From NCBI RefSeq assembly GCF_018310695.1, contig NZ_JAGXCY010000039.1, forward strand, positions 1 through 41,612: DNA of 41,612 nucleotides, written 5' to 3'. The DNA comes from Paenibacillus sp. Marseille-Q4541 (lineage in GTDB: Bacteria; Bacillota; Bacilli; Paenibacillales; Paenibacillaceae). Positions 8,915 through 16,849 of the stretch are shown piece after piece. The notes beneath the pieces were generated by a model, which was not told the origin of the DNA, made no database searches, and saw only the letters and a program-made list of their open reading frames with translations. The stretch's first letter is position 1, and each line of letters opens with the position of its first letter. Position numbers and translations under genes: made by a program.

Positions 8915-9112
8915 ATTTACAAAGCGCCAGAACTTGTACCAGCGTACGGAACCAGTTGTTGTTATAACAATTGGACAATGGGCAAGTTGACGAGGTGGAG
9001 GTGTTCGGATTGTTCGGCGGGGACCTCCCGGTATTCCACCATACCGCTAATTCGAGAACGGAAAAGAAGCAGGTGACTGTTTTTACAACGAATCGATAGG
9101 TGATTGACCAAA
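8915..9112 (+). ncRNA. glmS glucosamine-6-phosphate ribozyme riboswitch
   Basis: Self-cleaving leader that destroys glmS mRNA when GlcN6P is abundant. Conserved parts are AAAGCGCCAGAACTTG at 8921-8936, with cleavage expected between A8923 and G8924. A P1-like hairpin follows (CCAGTTGTT/AACAATTGG). The core GTTGACGAGGTGGAGGTG runs from 8986, then TTCGGCGGGGACCTCCCGG around 9013-9031, and a P4-like hairpin with GGTGAC at 9072-9077. These match the family consensus element by element. The 3' boundary is approximate. Short open reading frames across this stretch are not genes. Confidence 0.95.
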
Positions 9113-9392
9113 ATACAAAATTAGGAACATGCACGAGGAGAGCATAATTGCTTAATACCGCATGAGATTTGATATGCATTCATCGTGACATGAATATAGA
9201 ATAAATACGGATTAGCTAAAGTAGCTAGGAAGCATAGGTACTATTTTTGGGGACAACGTCTTATGAAAACAGCTGTGTAACTTACCGTAAAGGGTTTGTC
9301 ACCCGCATATCAGACAATTATTTCCTCATGCCTATTTTCGCATACTATGCATATTTCTCCTTTGCATGATTCACAATCGGAGGAATTTACCT
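9113..9392 (+). other. Spacer between glmS ribozyme and glmS
   Basis: About 280 bases of untranslated leader. I see no gene, terminator or further conserved structure here, only the GGAGG ribosome binding site at 9379-9383. Confidence 0.6.
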
Positions 9393-11225
9393 ATGTGTGG
9401 AATCGTTGGATATATCGGAAATAAGAATACGCAAAATGTACTCGTGGAAGGTCTGAAAAAATTGGAGTACCGTGGTTATGACTCTGCGGGGATTGCTGTC
9501 TTTACTCCAGAAGGTCTTCAAATTACAAAATCAATTGGTCGTCTCGCAAATCTGGAAGCGAAGCTGGAAACAGCACCGCTGCAAGGTAGTGCAGGGATTG
9601 GACATACACGTTGGGCTACTCATGGTAAGCCTTCGGATGAAAACTCTCATCCACATACAGATAACAGCTTGAAGTTCTCTGTGGTTCATAACGGAATTAT
9701 TGAGAACTACATGGAACTGAAAGATGAATTGATTAGCCAAGGATGTAACTTTACTTCAGAAACGGATACAGAAGTTATATCTCACCTAGTTGCTCGTGAA
9801 TACAATGGCGATATCGTAAAAGCTGTACAAAAAGCAATTACGTACATGCGCGGTGCTTTTGCACTTGGAGTACTCACCGAGTACGAACCAGATAAACTGG
9901 TTGCTGTTCGTCAAGCAAGCCCGCTCATCATTGGTATTGGTGAAGGTGAAAACTTTATCGGTTCTGACATTCCTGCTATTCTCGAATATACTCGTAATGT
10001 GTATATCCTGAATGACGGTGAAATGGCAGTACTGACACAGGATTCTGTCGAATTGATGACAATCGAAGGAAATTTTATTTCTCGGGAAATGATTCGTGTC
10101 GATTGGGATGCAGTGACAGCAGAAAAAGGCGGATTCGACCACTTCATGCTGAAAGAAGTTTACGAACAGCCAAAAGCTTATCGTGAAACGATGCTCGGCC
10201 GGATCTCCGAAGATCATAAAAAGATTGTCCTTCCAGAACTGAATATGACGGAAGAGCAAATCAAAAATATTAAGAACATTCAAATCATTGCTTGCGGAAC
10301 AGCTTACCATGCAGGTCTCGCTGGACGTACGATGATTGAGCAAATGGCTCGTATCCCGGTAGAAACGGATGTAGCTTCCGAGTATCGTTACCGTTCGCCA
10401 ATCGTAAACTCTGACACGCTCGTTATCGTTGTCAGCCAATCTGGTGAAACAGCAGATACGCTCGCTGCATTGCGTGAAGCACAAGCAAATGGTGCACACG
10501 TACTGGCGATTACAAACGTAGTAGGTAGCTCGATTGCACGTGATGCGAACGATGTACTTGCAACACTGGCTGGTCCAGAAATCGCGGTTGCTTCTACCAA
10601 AGCATACAGCTCCCAGCTTATCGCATTTGCACTCTTTAGCTTGTATCTCGCTCAAGTTCGCGGAACACAAACGGAAGAGACGATTGCAAATATCATTGCA
10701 GCAATGCAATCTTTGCCTGAGCAAGTAGAGAAAATGCTTGATCAAGCAGAAACGATTAAAGCTTATGCAGAGCAAATCTCTACGCACAAGAACCTGTTCT
10801 TTATTGGCCGCGGCGTAGATTACGCAGTAGCACAAGAAGGTTCCCTGAAGCTGAAAGAGATCTCTTATATTCACTCTGAGGCTTATGCTGCTGGTGAATT
10901 GAAGCACGGAACACTTGCTTTGATTGAAGATGGTATTCCTGTTATTGCACTGGCTACTCAAGAAGATGTTCTTGAGAAAACAGTTAGCAACATCAAAGAA
11001 GTGAAAGCACGTGGTGCAGATGTTATGGTCATCACTCATGAAGAGCATGTAGCGACATTGCTTAAATCCGTTGACCAAGCGTACGCAATTCCGAAGACTC
11101 TGCCAATCTTGACTCCAGCATTGTCTGTGGTGCCACTTCAATTGCTTGCTTACTATGCATCTCTTGCTCTGGGTCTTGATGTGGATAAACCACGTAACTT
11201 GGCGAAGAGTGTAACTGTGGAATAA
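9393..11225 (+). CDS. glmS: Glutamine--fructose-6-phosphate aminotransferase GlmS
   Basis: Makes glucosamine-6-phosphate from fructose-6-phosphate and glutamine, the first step of UDP-GlcNAc synthesis. The start at 9393 is fixed by biology: Cys2 of MCGIVGYIG is the N-terminal nucleophile of the glutaminase domain, and GGAGG sits 9 nt upstream; an in-frame upstream ATG at 9366 would bury it. The 610-residue product has the class II glutaminase domain (HTRWATHG, HNGIIENY), then two SIS sugar-isomerase domains (ACGTAYHAG, VSQSGETADT, the second with GRGVDYAVAQEGSLKLKE), and ends with DKPRNLAKSVTVE. It is controlled by the upstream ribozyme. Confidence 0.98.
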   Translation: MCGIVGYIGNKNTQNVLVEGLKKLEYRGYDSAGIAVFTPEGLQITKSIGRLANLEAKLETAPLQGSAGIGHTRWATHGKPSDENSHPHTDNSLKFSVVHNGIIENYMELKDELISQGCNFTSETDTEVISHLVAREYNGDIVKAVQKAITYMRGAFALGVLTEYEPDKLVAVRQASPLIIGIGEGENFIGSDIPAILEYTRNVYILNDGEMAVLTQDSVELMTIEGNFISREMIRVDWDAVTAEKGGFDHFMLKEVYEQPKAYRETMLGRISEDHKKIVLPELNMTEEQIKNIKNIQIIACGTAYHAGLAGRTMIEQMARIPVETDVASEYRYRSPIVNSDTLVIVVSQSGETADTLAALREAQANGAHVLAITNVVGSSIARDANDVLATLAGPEIAVASTKAYSSQLIAFALFSLYLAQVRGTQTEETIANIIAAMQSLPEQVEKMLDQAETIKAYAEQISTHKNLFFIGRGVDYAVAQEGSLKLKEISYIHSEAYAAGELKHGTLALIEDGIPVIALATQEDVLEKTVSNIKEVKARGADVMVITHEEHVATLLKSVDQAYAIPKTLPILTPALSVVPLQLLAYYASLALGLDVDKPRNLAKSVTVE

Positions 11226-11302
11226 TACTATTATTATTATTATTAAAATAAACCTGGCTTAGTGAAACGAAATGTTTCCTATGCCAATAAAATTAATTCT
11301 TA

Positions 11303-11350
11303 ACACGAGTGTGAATTGGACGATTGTCCGATTCACACTCGTGTTTTTTT
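11303..11350 (+). terminator. Strong intrinsic terminator of glmS
   Basis: A long hairpin with arms starting ACACGAGTGTGAAT and ending ATTCACACTCGTGT, an inner GGAC/GTCC pair and a small loop, followed by T7. Confidence 0.95.
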
Positions 11351-11460
11351 GTTTCTGCATAACGATTATGTTTCTATTGAAAAATAGATATTGTGTATAA
11401 TAATGATACGGAATATTCCATTATCAATTATTTCGAAGAAGTAAAGTATGGAGGATGAAA

Positions 11461-12153
11461 ATGAAGATAGTAGAGCTACCCATTGAATTTGAATTTAATG
11501 GACAAAAAAACTACATATATCCTAGCTTAATTGTATTGAATAATGAGTTAACTCTGGTCGACACGGGATATACAAATTTCATATCAATCATCGAAAGTGA
11601 AATTGAAAACAATGGGTTTGAAGTAAAAGATTTAAAGAATATCATCATTACTCATTATGATGATGACCATATAGGTTCCGTATATGACTTCAAAGAAAAG
11701 TATCCTTGGATTCGCATTATCGCTAGCGAGTGTGAGTCTACATACATTAGTGGTGAAATGAAGTCAGAGAGATTGGTTCAAGCCGAGGAAATGCTAGAAA
11801 ATATGCAGGGAAATGAAGCTGAATTTGGTAGATGGTTTGTTCAGCAGTTAAACCATTTGAAACATGTTTCTATTGATGAAAAGGTACAAGATGGGGATAT
11901 GATTTTGGATAATAAATGTAGAGTAATAGCAACGCCAGGGCATACTTCAGGGCATATTTCATTGTATTTTCCAAGTTTGAAAAGTGTAATTACAGGGGAT
12001 GTTGCTGTTAATGAAAATCATGAATTGCAAGTTGCTAATCCTCAATTTTGTTTGGATATGGAAAAGGCGGAAGAGTCTCTAAGTAAGATTAAAAATCTTA
12101 AAGCTGAAAGTTACTATTGTTATCATGGAGGAAAGTTACATATAAATGTCTGA
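11461..12153 (+). CDS. Metallo-beta-lactamase-fold hydrolase
   Basis: Probable metal-dependent hydrolase of unknown substrate. The N-terminal beta strand ends in LVDTG, then the metal motif THYDDDH (His65, Asp67, Asp69, His70), a later TPGHTSGH histidine, ITGDVA aspartate and a final YHGG histidine, in the order of the MBL fold. The second histidine of the usual HxHxDH is Asp here, which occurs in some subfamilies and may alter metal site 1. I chose the second ATG (11461), 6 nt after GGAGG; the first ATG (11455) abuts it. It is a single gene between two terminators. The lactonase-like look does not prove quorum quenching. Confidence 0.8.
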   Translation: MKIVELPIEFEFNGQKNYIYPSLIVLNNELTLVDTGYTNFISIIESEIENNGFEVKDLKNIIITHYDDDHIGSVYDFKEKYPWIRIIASECESTYISGEMKSERLVQAEEMLENMQGNEAEFGRWFVQQLNHLKHVSIDEKVQDGDMILDNKCRVIATPGHTSGHISLYFPSLKSVITGDVAVNENHELQVANPQFCLDMEKAEESLSKIKNLKAESYYCYHGGKLHINV

Positions 12154-12205
12154 TAAAAAAGCCTATTAGGTCACCTGAAGCGTACTCCTTGGAATAGATA
12201 TTTGG

Positions 12206-12245
12206 CCCCCCTTGATAATTCTGATGAATTCTAGGGGGATTTTTG
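12206..12245 (+). terminator. Intrinsic terminator of the MBL-fold gene
   Basis: CCCCCC (from 12206) and AATTC pair with GAATT and AGGGGG across a TGAT loop with a small bulge, followed by ATTTTT. Confidence 0.75.
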
Positions 12246-12398
12246 TGGAAACAGAGGGACTAATAATACCCAATTCCCAATAAACGATGGATTATAATAT
12301 ATCGGGGACAAGGCGAGCTGGGGTTATTAGGTCAACAAGGCTGCCGAGAGGAGAGGAGATATGGGGAAAGTAGTCTTCTTACGTCGCTTAAAGTATTC

Positions 12399-12452
12399 GC
12401 CTTAAGGCGTAATTTAAGAAAAATTTAAAGTTTACCCCACTCTTTATTTAAG
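12399..12452 (+). promoter_or_regulatory. Palindrome and phased ATTTAAG repeats upstream of the small peptide gene
   Basis: A perfect 12-bp palindrome CGCCTTAAGGCG (12399-12410) is followed by ATTTAAG at 12412, ATTTAAA at 12423 and ATTTAAG at 12446. The offsets of 11 and 23 bp are near one and two helical turns, the geometry used by OmpR/PhoP-type regulators. No bound protein can be named. The rest of the 12246-12498 gap shows no gene. Confidence 0.4.
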
Positions 12453-12498
12453 AAGTTTCTTCTATTCTAAGAGAAGTAGAATAAAGGAGGAACGAAAG

Positions 12499-12639
12499 GT
12501 GAAGAAGTGGTTTTTTGGACTTGTCGGATTATTGCTACCGAGTATTCCGTTCATCGAGCAGCTAAGCATTCCAGAGGATACTCACTACGAGATCTTAGTT
12601 AATAATGTCGATGGTATCATAATGAGGGTGTCTCAATGA
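12499..12639 (+). CDS. Small hydrophobic peptide (46 aa) coupled to the VanZ-like gene
   Basis: A 46-residue frame starts at GTG 12499, 7 nt after AAAGGAGG, one of the best ribosome binding sites in the window. The product starts MKKWFFGLVGLLLPSIPFIE, a short Lys-capped membrane segment, followed by a polar tail. Its stop overlaps the start of the VanZ-like gene (ATGA), which implies translational coupling. I do not recognise a family. It could be a real small membrane protein or a leader cistron that loads ribosomes for the next gene. The strong ribosome binding site and the overlap favour translation. Confidence 0.6.
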   Translation: MKKWFFGLVGLLLPSIPFIEQLSIPEDTHYEILVNNVDGIIMRVSQ

Positions 12640-13157
12640 TATATACACAGCCGATTCTGGGAAAAATTAAGTCATATATCATTTGGATTCTCTTGCTTCT
12701 GTATATTTATTTCATCTTTAAAGTTATATTATTCAAGTTCCATCCTGTTGATATGGGGCATTTACTAGTTCAGCTCCAAAAAAGTTTGCAACATCCCGAT
12801 ATGATTGTGAATAAACTGGACTCTTCTGCAAACTTGGTTCTACTGAAAACCATTAAAAAACAGGCAGCGCATGTAACGATTCATAATGTAGTGAACCTAT
12901 TAGGGAATTTTTCGATTTTTGTTCCTTTTGGGTTGTTAGTATCCATCGTATCTAGAAAAGTAAGTTCCGGATTTCTTGTATTGATGATCTCTTTTGCTTT
13001 GAGTTTATGTTTAGAAAGCTTACAGCTTATGCTCTCCATGGGCACATTTGATGTAGACGATCTACTCTTGAATACGGCAGGGGGATTCGCTGGGTATGTT
13101 ATTTTCTATCTAAGTATGATGTTAAGAGGGATGCTCTCAGCCAACAACGTAGCTTAG
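12636..13157 (+). CDS. VanZ-like family membrane protein
   Basis: Integral membrane protein of 173 residues with about four helices. Signatures of the VanZ-like family are NLLGNFSIFVPFGLLVSIV near residues 88-106 and, in the last helices, LCLESLQLMLSMGTFDVDDLLLNTAGGFAGY. VanZ itself gives low-level teicoplanin resistance, but most family members have no known role, so no resistance is inferred. The start overlaps the upstream small peptide gene and no separate ribosome binding site is obvious, so it probably depends on coupling. Confidence 0.85.
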   Translation: MIYTQPILGKIKSYIIWILLLLYIYFIFKVILFKFHPVDMGHLLVQLQKSLQHPDMIVNKLDSSANLVLLKTIKKQAAHVTIHNVVNLLGNFSIFVPFGLLVSIVSRKVSSGFLVLMISFALSLCLESLQLMLSMGTFDVDDLLLNTAGGFAGYVIFYLSMMLRGMLSANNVA

Positions 13158-13321
13158 CCTTATAGAATTGGGATAGACTAAGGACGGAGTATATACAAGG
13201 CTTGAGAGATATGTGAAGATGAATGATGCAGATCTACATCTAGGTTTCCTGGGATAAGGAAATCATGAGAGTGAATGTGCGATTAAGTGCTCCCGAAAAT
13301 AGAGGCATAGGAGAGATTTTA

Positions 13322-13693
13322 ATGCAGAGTCAATGTAATACTGTAGACGAGTATATGCTCAGTCTTGAGGAAAATAGAAGGCAAGCGTTAAGTATAGTCA
13401 GACAATTAATACTTGAGAATGCTCCGAATGCCAAAGAACTCATGAACTATGGAATGCCTGCTTATGAACTAAATGGGATGTTATGTGCGTTTGCTTCTCA
13501 AAAAAATTATATGAGCCTATACATGCTAAACACGCCTGTTCTTGAAAAATATAAAGCAAAACTGGGGAAACTCAGTGTAGGAAAAGGATGCATCCGATTT
13601 AAAAAAATTGAGGATTTACCGTTAGATATAATTAAAGAAGTAATCATTGAATCGGTAATTGCCAATCAAAATAATTTTAATGATCACTGTTAG
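13322..13693 (+). CDS. DUF1801 / YdhG-like protein
   Basis: Cytoplasmic protein of 123 residues with the DUF1801 (YdhG/YdeI-like) pattern: VDEYMLSLEENRRQALSIVRQLI, then ELMNYGMPAYELNGMLCAFASQKNYMSLYM and a C-terminal GCIRFKKIEDLPLDIIKEVI. The fold resembles frataxin-like iron chaperones, but function is not established. I chose ATG 13322 because AGGAGAG lies 6 nt before it and homologous proteins begin near this point; an in-frame ATG at 13265 would add 19 unlikely residues. It ends at a terminator shared with the convergent regulator. Confidence 0.72.
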   Translation: MQSQCNTVDEYMLSLEENRRQALSIVRQLILENAPNAKELMNYGMPAYELNGMLCAFASQKNYMSLYMLNTPVLEKYKAKLGKLSVGKGCIRFKKIEDLPLDIIKEVIIESVIANQNNFNDHC

Positions 13694-13712
13694 CGGGATT
13701 CGTAAATGATCA

Positions 13713-13747
13713 AAGCCTGCGAGAAAATTTCTAGCAGGCTTATTTTC
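13713..13747. terminator. Terminator between convergent genes
   Basis: AAGCCTGC (13713-13720) and GCAGGCTT (13734-13741) form a perfect 8-bp stem followed by ATTTTC. It ends the DUF1801 gene and may also act on the reverse strand for the MerR gene. Confidence 0.75.
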
Positions 13748-13780
13748 ATCCTTACAGTGATCCCTGAACAGCAGCTAAAC

Positions 13781-14623
13781 TTAGCTGCTTACTTCTTCAT
13801 TTTCAACCACTTCAATCATAATCTGCGTTACATAATTTTCATTACCGCTAACCGAAATTTCATCCAGTATGTACTCCTCATAGGAGTAGTTTCCTATATG
13901 AATGCCATGTTCACGGATATAACTCTGCATTCTTTGGTATGTCTGTGCAATATGCTCATCAGAACCTTTGTGGTAGGCCACAATATAATTGCCTTTTGGT
14001 TTGATATGATAGGGAACACCTTTCATGTGCTTGGCAGTTTTATTGTATAGAAAAGTATAGTTTCCATAATCCTCTTTCATGATATTATCCCTGCTTACCA
14101 TGGCACCGATTGGATATCCTGTATCGAGTTCGTTTGTATACAAATAATCAATAAACACGGCAACAGATTTTAAAAATTCCCGATCAGAGCAATCCAAAAT
14201 AGATTCACTTAGAAATAAAAGTTCTTCTTCTTGATGAGTCATTGTAATCTTCGTAATATCAGCAGACAGTGCCGATTCGGTAATGCTGATTTTGGTTTCG
14301 ATAATCTTCTGAAGTTGTCGCAAATCATGTATCTTCTTCTCCATCTCTAGTGACTTGCTCTTAAGGAGATCAATTAATTCTTGTGGAGTCTTGTTCTCGA
14401 AGAATCGTTTGATTTCCTTTAGGGGCATGTCTACTTCTTTTAATAGTTCAATTACATGAAAAATATCGAACTGATGGTACGAATAATAACGATATCCGTT
14501 CTCCGTCTTGATCTCGGGGGAGAGGAGTCCAATATCATCATAATGAAAAAGGGTCTGTTTTTTCACGTTACACAGTTTAGCGAATTCTCCTGTCGTGAAA
14601 TATTTTCTTGCTATATCATTCAT
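13781..14623 (-). CDS. bltR: MerR-family regulator, BltR/BmrR-like
   Basis: Transcription activator of a multidrug/polyamine operon. The N-terminal MerR winged helix (FTTGEFAKLCNVKKQTLFHYDDIGLLSPE, then NGYRYYS) spans about residues 9-50, followed by a long coiled dimer helix (residues 78-118) and a C-terminal GyrI-like effector domain of about 155 residues, which in BmrR binds hydrophobic cations. It is divergent from a BltD-like acetyltransferase and a MATE pump, matching the bltR | blt-bltD logic of Bacillus subtilis. The start follows AAGGAG. The symbol is by similarity and context; another MerR drug sensor is possible. Confidence 0.75.
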   Translation of the reverse strand: MNDIARKYFTTGEFAKLCNVKKQTLFHYDDIGLLSPEIKTENGYRYYSYHQFDIFHVIELLKEVDMPLKEIKRFFENKTPQELIDLLKSKSLEMEKKIHDLRQLQKIIETKISITESALSADITKITMTHQEEELLFLSESILDCSDREFLKSVAVFIDYLYTNELDTGYPIGAMVSRDNIMKEDYGNYTFLYNKTAKHMKGVPYHIKPKGNYIVAYHKGSDEHIAQTYQRMQSYIREHGIHIGNYSYEEYILDEISVSGNENYVTQIMIEVVENEEVSS

Positions 14624-14647
14624 CTCATTAATTCTCCTTGACTATAT

Positions 14648-14700
14648 GGTTACCGGATACTTTACGATGTAACTATACCACGTAAGAAGTTACGGGTAAC
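14648..14700. promoter_or_regulatory. bltR-bltD divergent control region
   Basis: Outer arms GGTTACCGG (14649-14657) and CGGGTAAC (14693-14700) are near-perfect inverted repeats. Inside is CGTAA-GAAG-TTACG (14681-14694) plus a third TTACG at 14662-14666. A reverse-strand -10 (TATAGT at 14677-14672) lies beside them. Dyads near promoter elements are typical MerR operators. The exact promoter for bltD was not resolved. Confidence 0.5.
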
Positions 14701-14723
14701 AGGAACAGAAGGGATTTGGAATC

Positions 14724-15176
14724 ATGAATATTTCGTTGCGTGAGGTAACGGAAGACAACAAGAAAGACATCCTACAGATTCAAGTGAAAGAGGCGCAGTC
14801 TGGCTATATAGAGACTGTGGAAGACTGTTTAGCCGAAGCAGCAGTATGTAGGATGTACAAACCGGTTGGACTTTATTTAGGGGAGTTATTAGTGGGATTT
14901 GCTATGTACGGATTTTTCCCGGAAGAAGGGAAGCAAGGCAGAGCCTGGATGGATCGACTGGTAATTGATGCTTCCTATCAGGGACAGGGACTTGGTACCG
15001 TTATGTTGGAAGCTTTAATAGAAAAACTTATAAGTGAATATGACTGTGAGCAAGTGTACTTAAGTGTATATGAAGACAATGTCGTCGCGATAAGAATGTA
15101 CGAGAAAGCAGGATTTTGCTTTAACGGAGAGCGAGATGAAAAGGGAGAGAAAATAATGGTGAAGAAACTTACGTAG
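14724..15176 (+). CDS. bltD: BltD-like spermine/spermidine N-acetyltransferase (GNAT)
   Basis: GNAT enzyme expected to acetylate polyamines with acetyl-CoA. The 150 residues follow BltD closely: VTEDNKKDILQIQV near the start, YKPVGLYLGELLVGFAMYGF (about 45-64), DRLVIDASYQGQGLG with the acetyl-CoA loop at 86-91, and EDNVVAIRMYEKAGFCFNGE near the end. It is first in an apparent two-gene unit with a MATE pump 98 nt downstream and is divergent from a BltR-like regulator. In Bacillus subtilis the pump (Blt, MFS) precedes bltD; here the order and pump family differ. Confidence 0.85.
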   Translation: MNISLREVTEDNKKDILQIQVKEAQSGYIETVEDCLAEAAVCRMYKPVGLYLGELLVGFAMYGFFPEEGKQGRAWMDRLVIDASYQGQGLGTVMLEALIEKLISEYDCEQVYLSVYEDNVVAIRMYEKAGFCFNGERDEKGEKIMVKKLT

Positions 15177-15274
15177 ATTAAGCGAGTTAGAAGATAGATG
15201 CACCATTAGGGGAACCCCATTTTATGAATGGTAACAAAATAAAAAAATGAGATTACAGGTAACAGGTGACAAAA

Positions 15275-16714
15275 ATGACGAACACAAACAATATGAATCT
15301 TAATGAAAATAGGAATGAATCAAATCAGATAAATAATCAGGATCAAACATCCATTGATCTTAGGACGAAAGACACGAAGAAATTATACTTCTCTTATTTA
15401 GTACCTTCCATACTGGGAATGCTGCTCATGGCGATCAATATACTCGTAGATGGAATCTTTGTTAGTAACGGGATTGGAACAGAAGCGCTCGCAGGTATTA
15501 ATATCGCTGTACCGATCTTTTCGGTGTTGCTATCGATCTCGCTGTGGATTGGCATGGGCGGAGCAACCCTATATTCGATTGCACTTGGTGAGAATAAGCC
15601 AGAAAAGGCGCGGTCTATATTTACCCAATCCTTCTTTCTAGCTATGATCATTGTCGGTACGCTCATTATTGTTGGGCTTTGGAAGCAGAAGGAGATCGCC
15701 TACCTTTTTGGCGCAAGTGACGAGATTTTCCCTTATGTAAAGGACTATCTATCCATTATTTTGTTATTTGGTATCATTTATGTGATGGAAAATATATTAA
15801 GTATTTTTATACGTAACGATGGCAATCCAAAACTTGCGATGCTCGGGCTTGGGATTACGGCCATTTTAAATATTGTGTTTAACTATATCTTTATTTTTAT
15901 GATGGATATGGGGGTAAAAGGAGCTGCTTACGGGACCGTTGTCTCTACCGCCATTGGGTTTATTGTTCTTCTGTCTCATTTTGCTCGGAAGGATAGTATC
16001 CTGAGATTCACTTCACTACGATTCAAGAGTACAACGATTCGGGATATTCTACAAATAGGTTTACCTAGCTTTATTGTGGAAGCTTCCATTGCGGTTACTG
16101 TAATTGCTTATAACATTACCTTCATGCATTTTGTTGGTGAGATGGGCGTAACGGCTTACGCGGTAATTAACTATGTACACACTGTATTTATCATGCTGTT
16201 TATTGGAGTAGGGGCAGCACTTCAGCCACTCGTAAGTTTCCATCATGGGGCCAATTTGTATGGCAGACTCCAGAAGTTTGTAAGACTCGGTCTTGGTACA
16301 GGTATTGTACTCGGAATCGGTATTTTGCTGACAGGCTGGCTCTGGGCAGAGCAGATCATCTCGCTGTTCGGAGTCACCTCAGAAAGTGTCATTGCTTATA
16401 CCAAGCAGGGAATTTCTCTTTTCTTTATCGGATATGTATTCCTTGGATTTAATCTGGTATATGCTGAATGTTTTCAGGCGATTGAAAAAATCAAACTTTC
16501 CTCGGCTATTATTTTGGCGAGAAGCCTAATTTTGTTCCTACCCCTGTTATGGATCTTGCCAACTTATTTCGGCAGTGACTACATCTGGTTGGCGTTCCCG
16601 GTAGCAGAAGGGATTACTACGCTCGGGCTTATTATCGCGAGAATGACTACGAAATCGATGCAGCTTGCTCCTGAGGACGTAACGTCTCACTCTGTGGGAA
16701 GGGCAGAAGCTTAA
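15275..16714 (+). CDS. MATE-family efflux transporter
   Basis: Sodium- or proton-coupled drug/cation exporter with 12 predicted membrane helices in two repeats. A polar Asn-rich N-terminus of about 40 residues precedes the first helix (LVPSILGMLLMAINILVDGI). Family features include the FVSNGIGTEALAGINIAVPI segment near 65 and the second-half counterpart (FVGEMGVTAYAVINYVHTVF). I chose ATG 15275, 5 nt after AGGTGA, over an in-frame GTG at 15266 that overlaps that site. Linked to bltD and a MerR drug sensor, it probably exports a polyamine or cationic toxin. Confidence 0.85.
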   Translation: MTNTNNMNLNENRNESNQINNQDQTSIDLRTKDTKKLYFSYLVPSILGMLLMAINILVDGIFVSNGIGTEALAGINIAVPIFSVLLSISLWIGMGGATLYSIALGENKPEKARSIFTQSFFLAMIIVGTLIIVGLWKQKEIAYLFGASDEIFPYVKDYLSIILLFGIIYVMENILSIFIRNDGNPKLAMLGLGITAILNIVFNYIFIFMMDMGVKGAAYGTVVSTAIGFIVLLSHFARKDSILRFTSLRFKSTTIRDILQIGLPSFIVEASIAVTVIAYNITFMHFVGEMGVTAYAVINYVHTVFIMLFIGVGAALQPLVSFHHGANLYGRLQKFVRLGLGTGIVLGIGILLTGWLWAEQIISLFGVTSESVIAYTKQGISLFFIGYVFLGFNLVYAECFQAIEKIKLSSAIILARSLILFLPLLWILPTYFGSDYIWLAFPVAEGITTLGLIIARMTTKSMQLAPEDVTSHSVGRAEA

Positions 16715-16735
16715 GTATATGTATAGCTGAAAAGG

Positions 16736-16772
16736 AAAGGAGCAGTTCTTATTAAAGAGCTGCTCCTTTTTT
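16736..16772 (+). terminator. Terminator of the bltD-MATE unit
   Basis: AAAGGAGCAGTTCTT pairs with AAGAGCTGCTCCTTT (one G-U pair) around an ATTA loop, followed by a T run. Confidence 0.92.
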
Positions 16773-16849
16773 ATGTTTATTCACATTTAATTCCATAGAT
16801 AATCCATCTGATGAAAGATTAACCTTATGAATCTTGTACGAAGTACCGT

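Noticed and set aside
8870..9076. Open frame of 68 codons before glmS
   Set aside because: It lies across the glmS ribozyme core, whose conserved RNA elements explain the sequence.
9786..11141. Long reverse-strand open frame (451 codons) inside glmS
   Set aside because: It is antisense to a certain, fully conserved gene, is Cys/Phe-rich with no recognisable domain and has no ribosome binding site. It is a codon-bias shadow.
11227..11245. Short ATT trinucleotide repeat after glmS
   Set aside because: Only about six units in an AT-rich tail, with no sign of a function.
12636..13157. Glycopeptide resistance from the VanZ-like gene
   Set aside because: No vanHAX or vanRS genes are nearby, and most VanZ-like proteins are unrelated to resistance.
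13706..14050. Forward frame of 114 codons
   Set aside because: It is antisense to the MerR regulator and overlaps a terminator hairpin.
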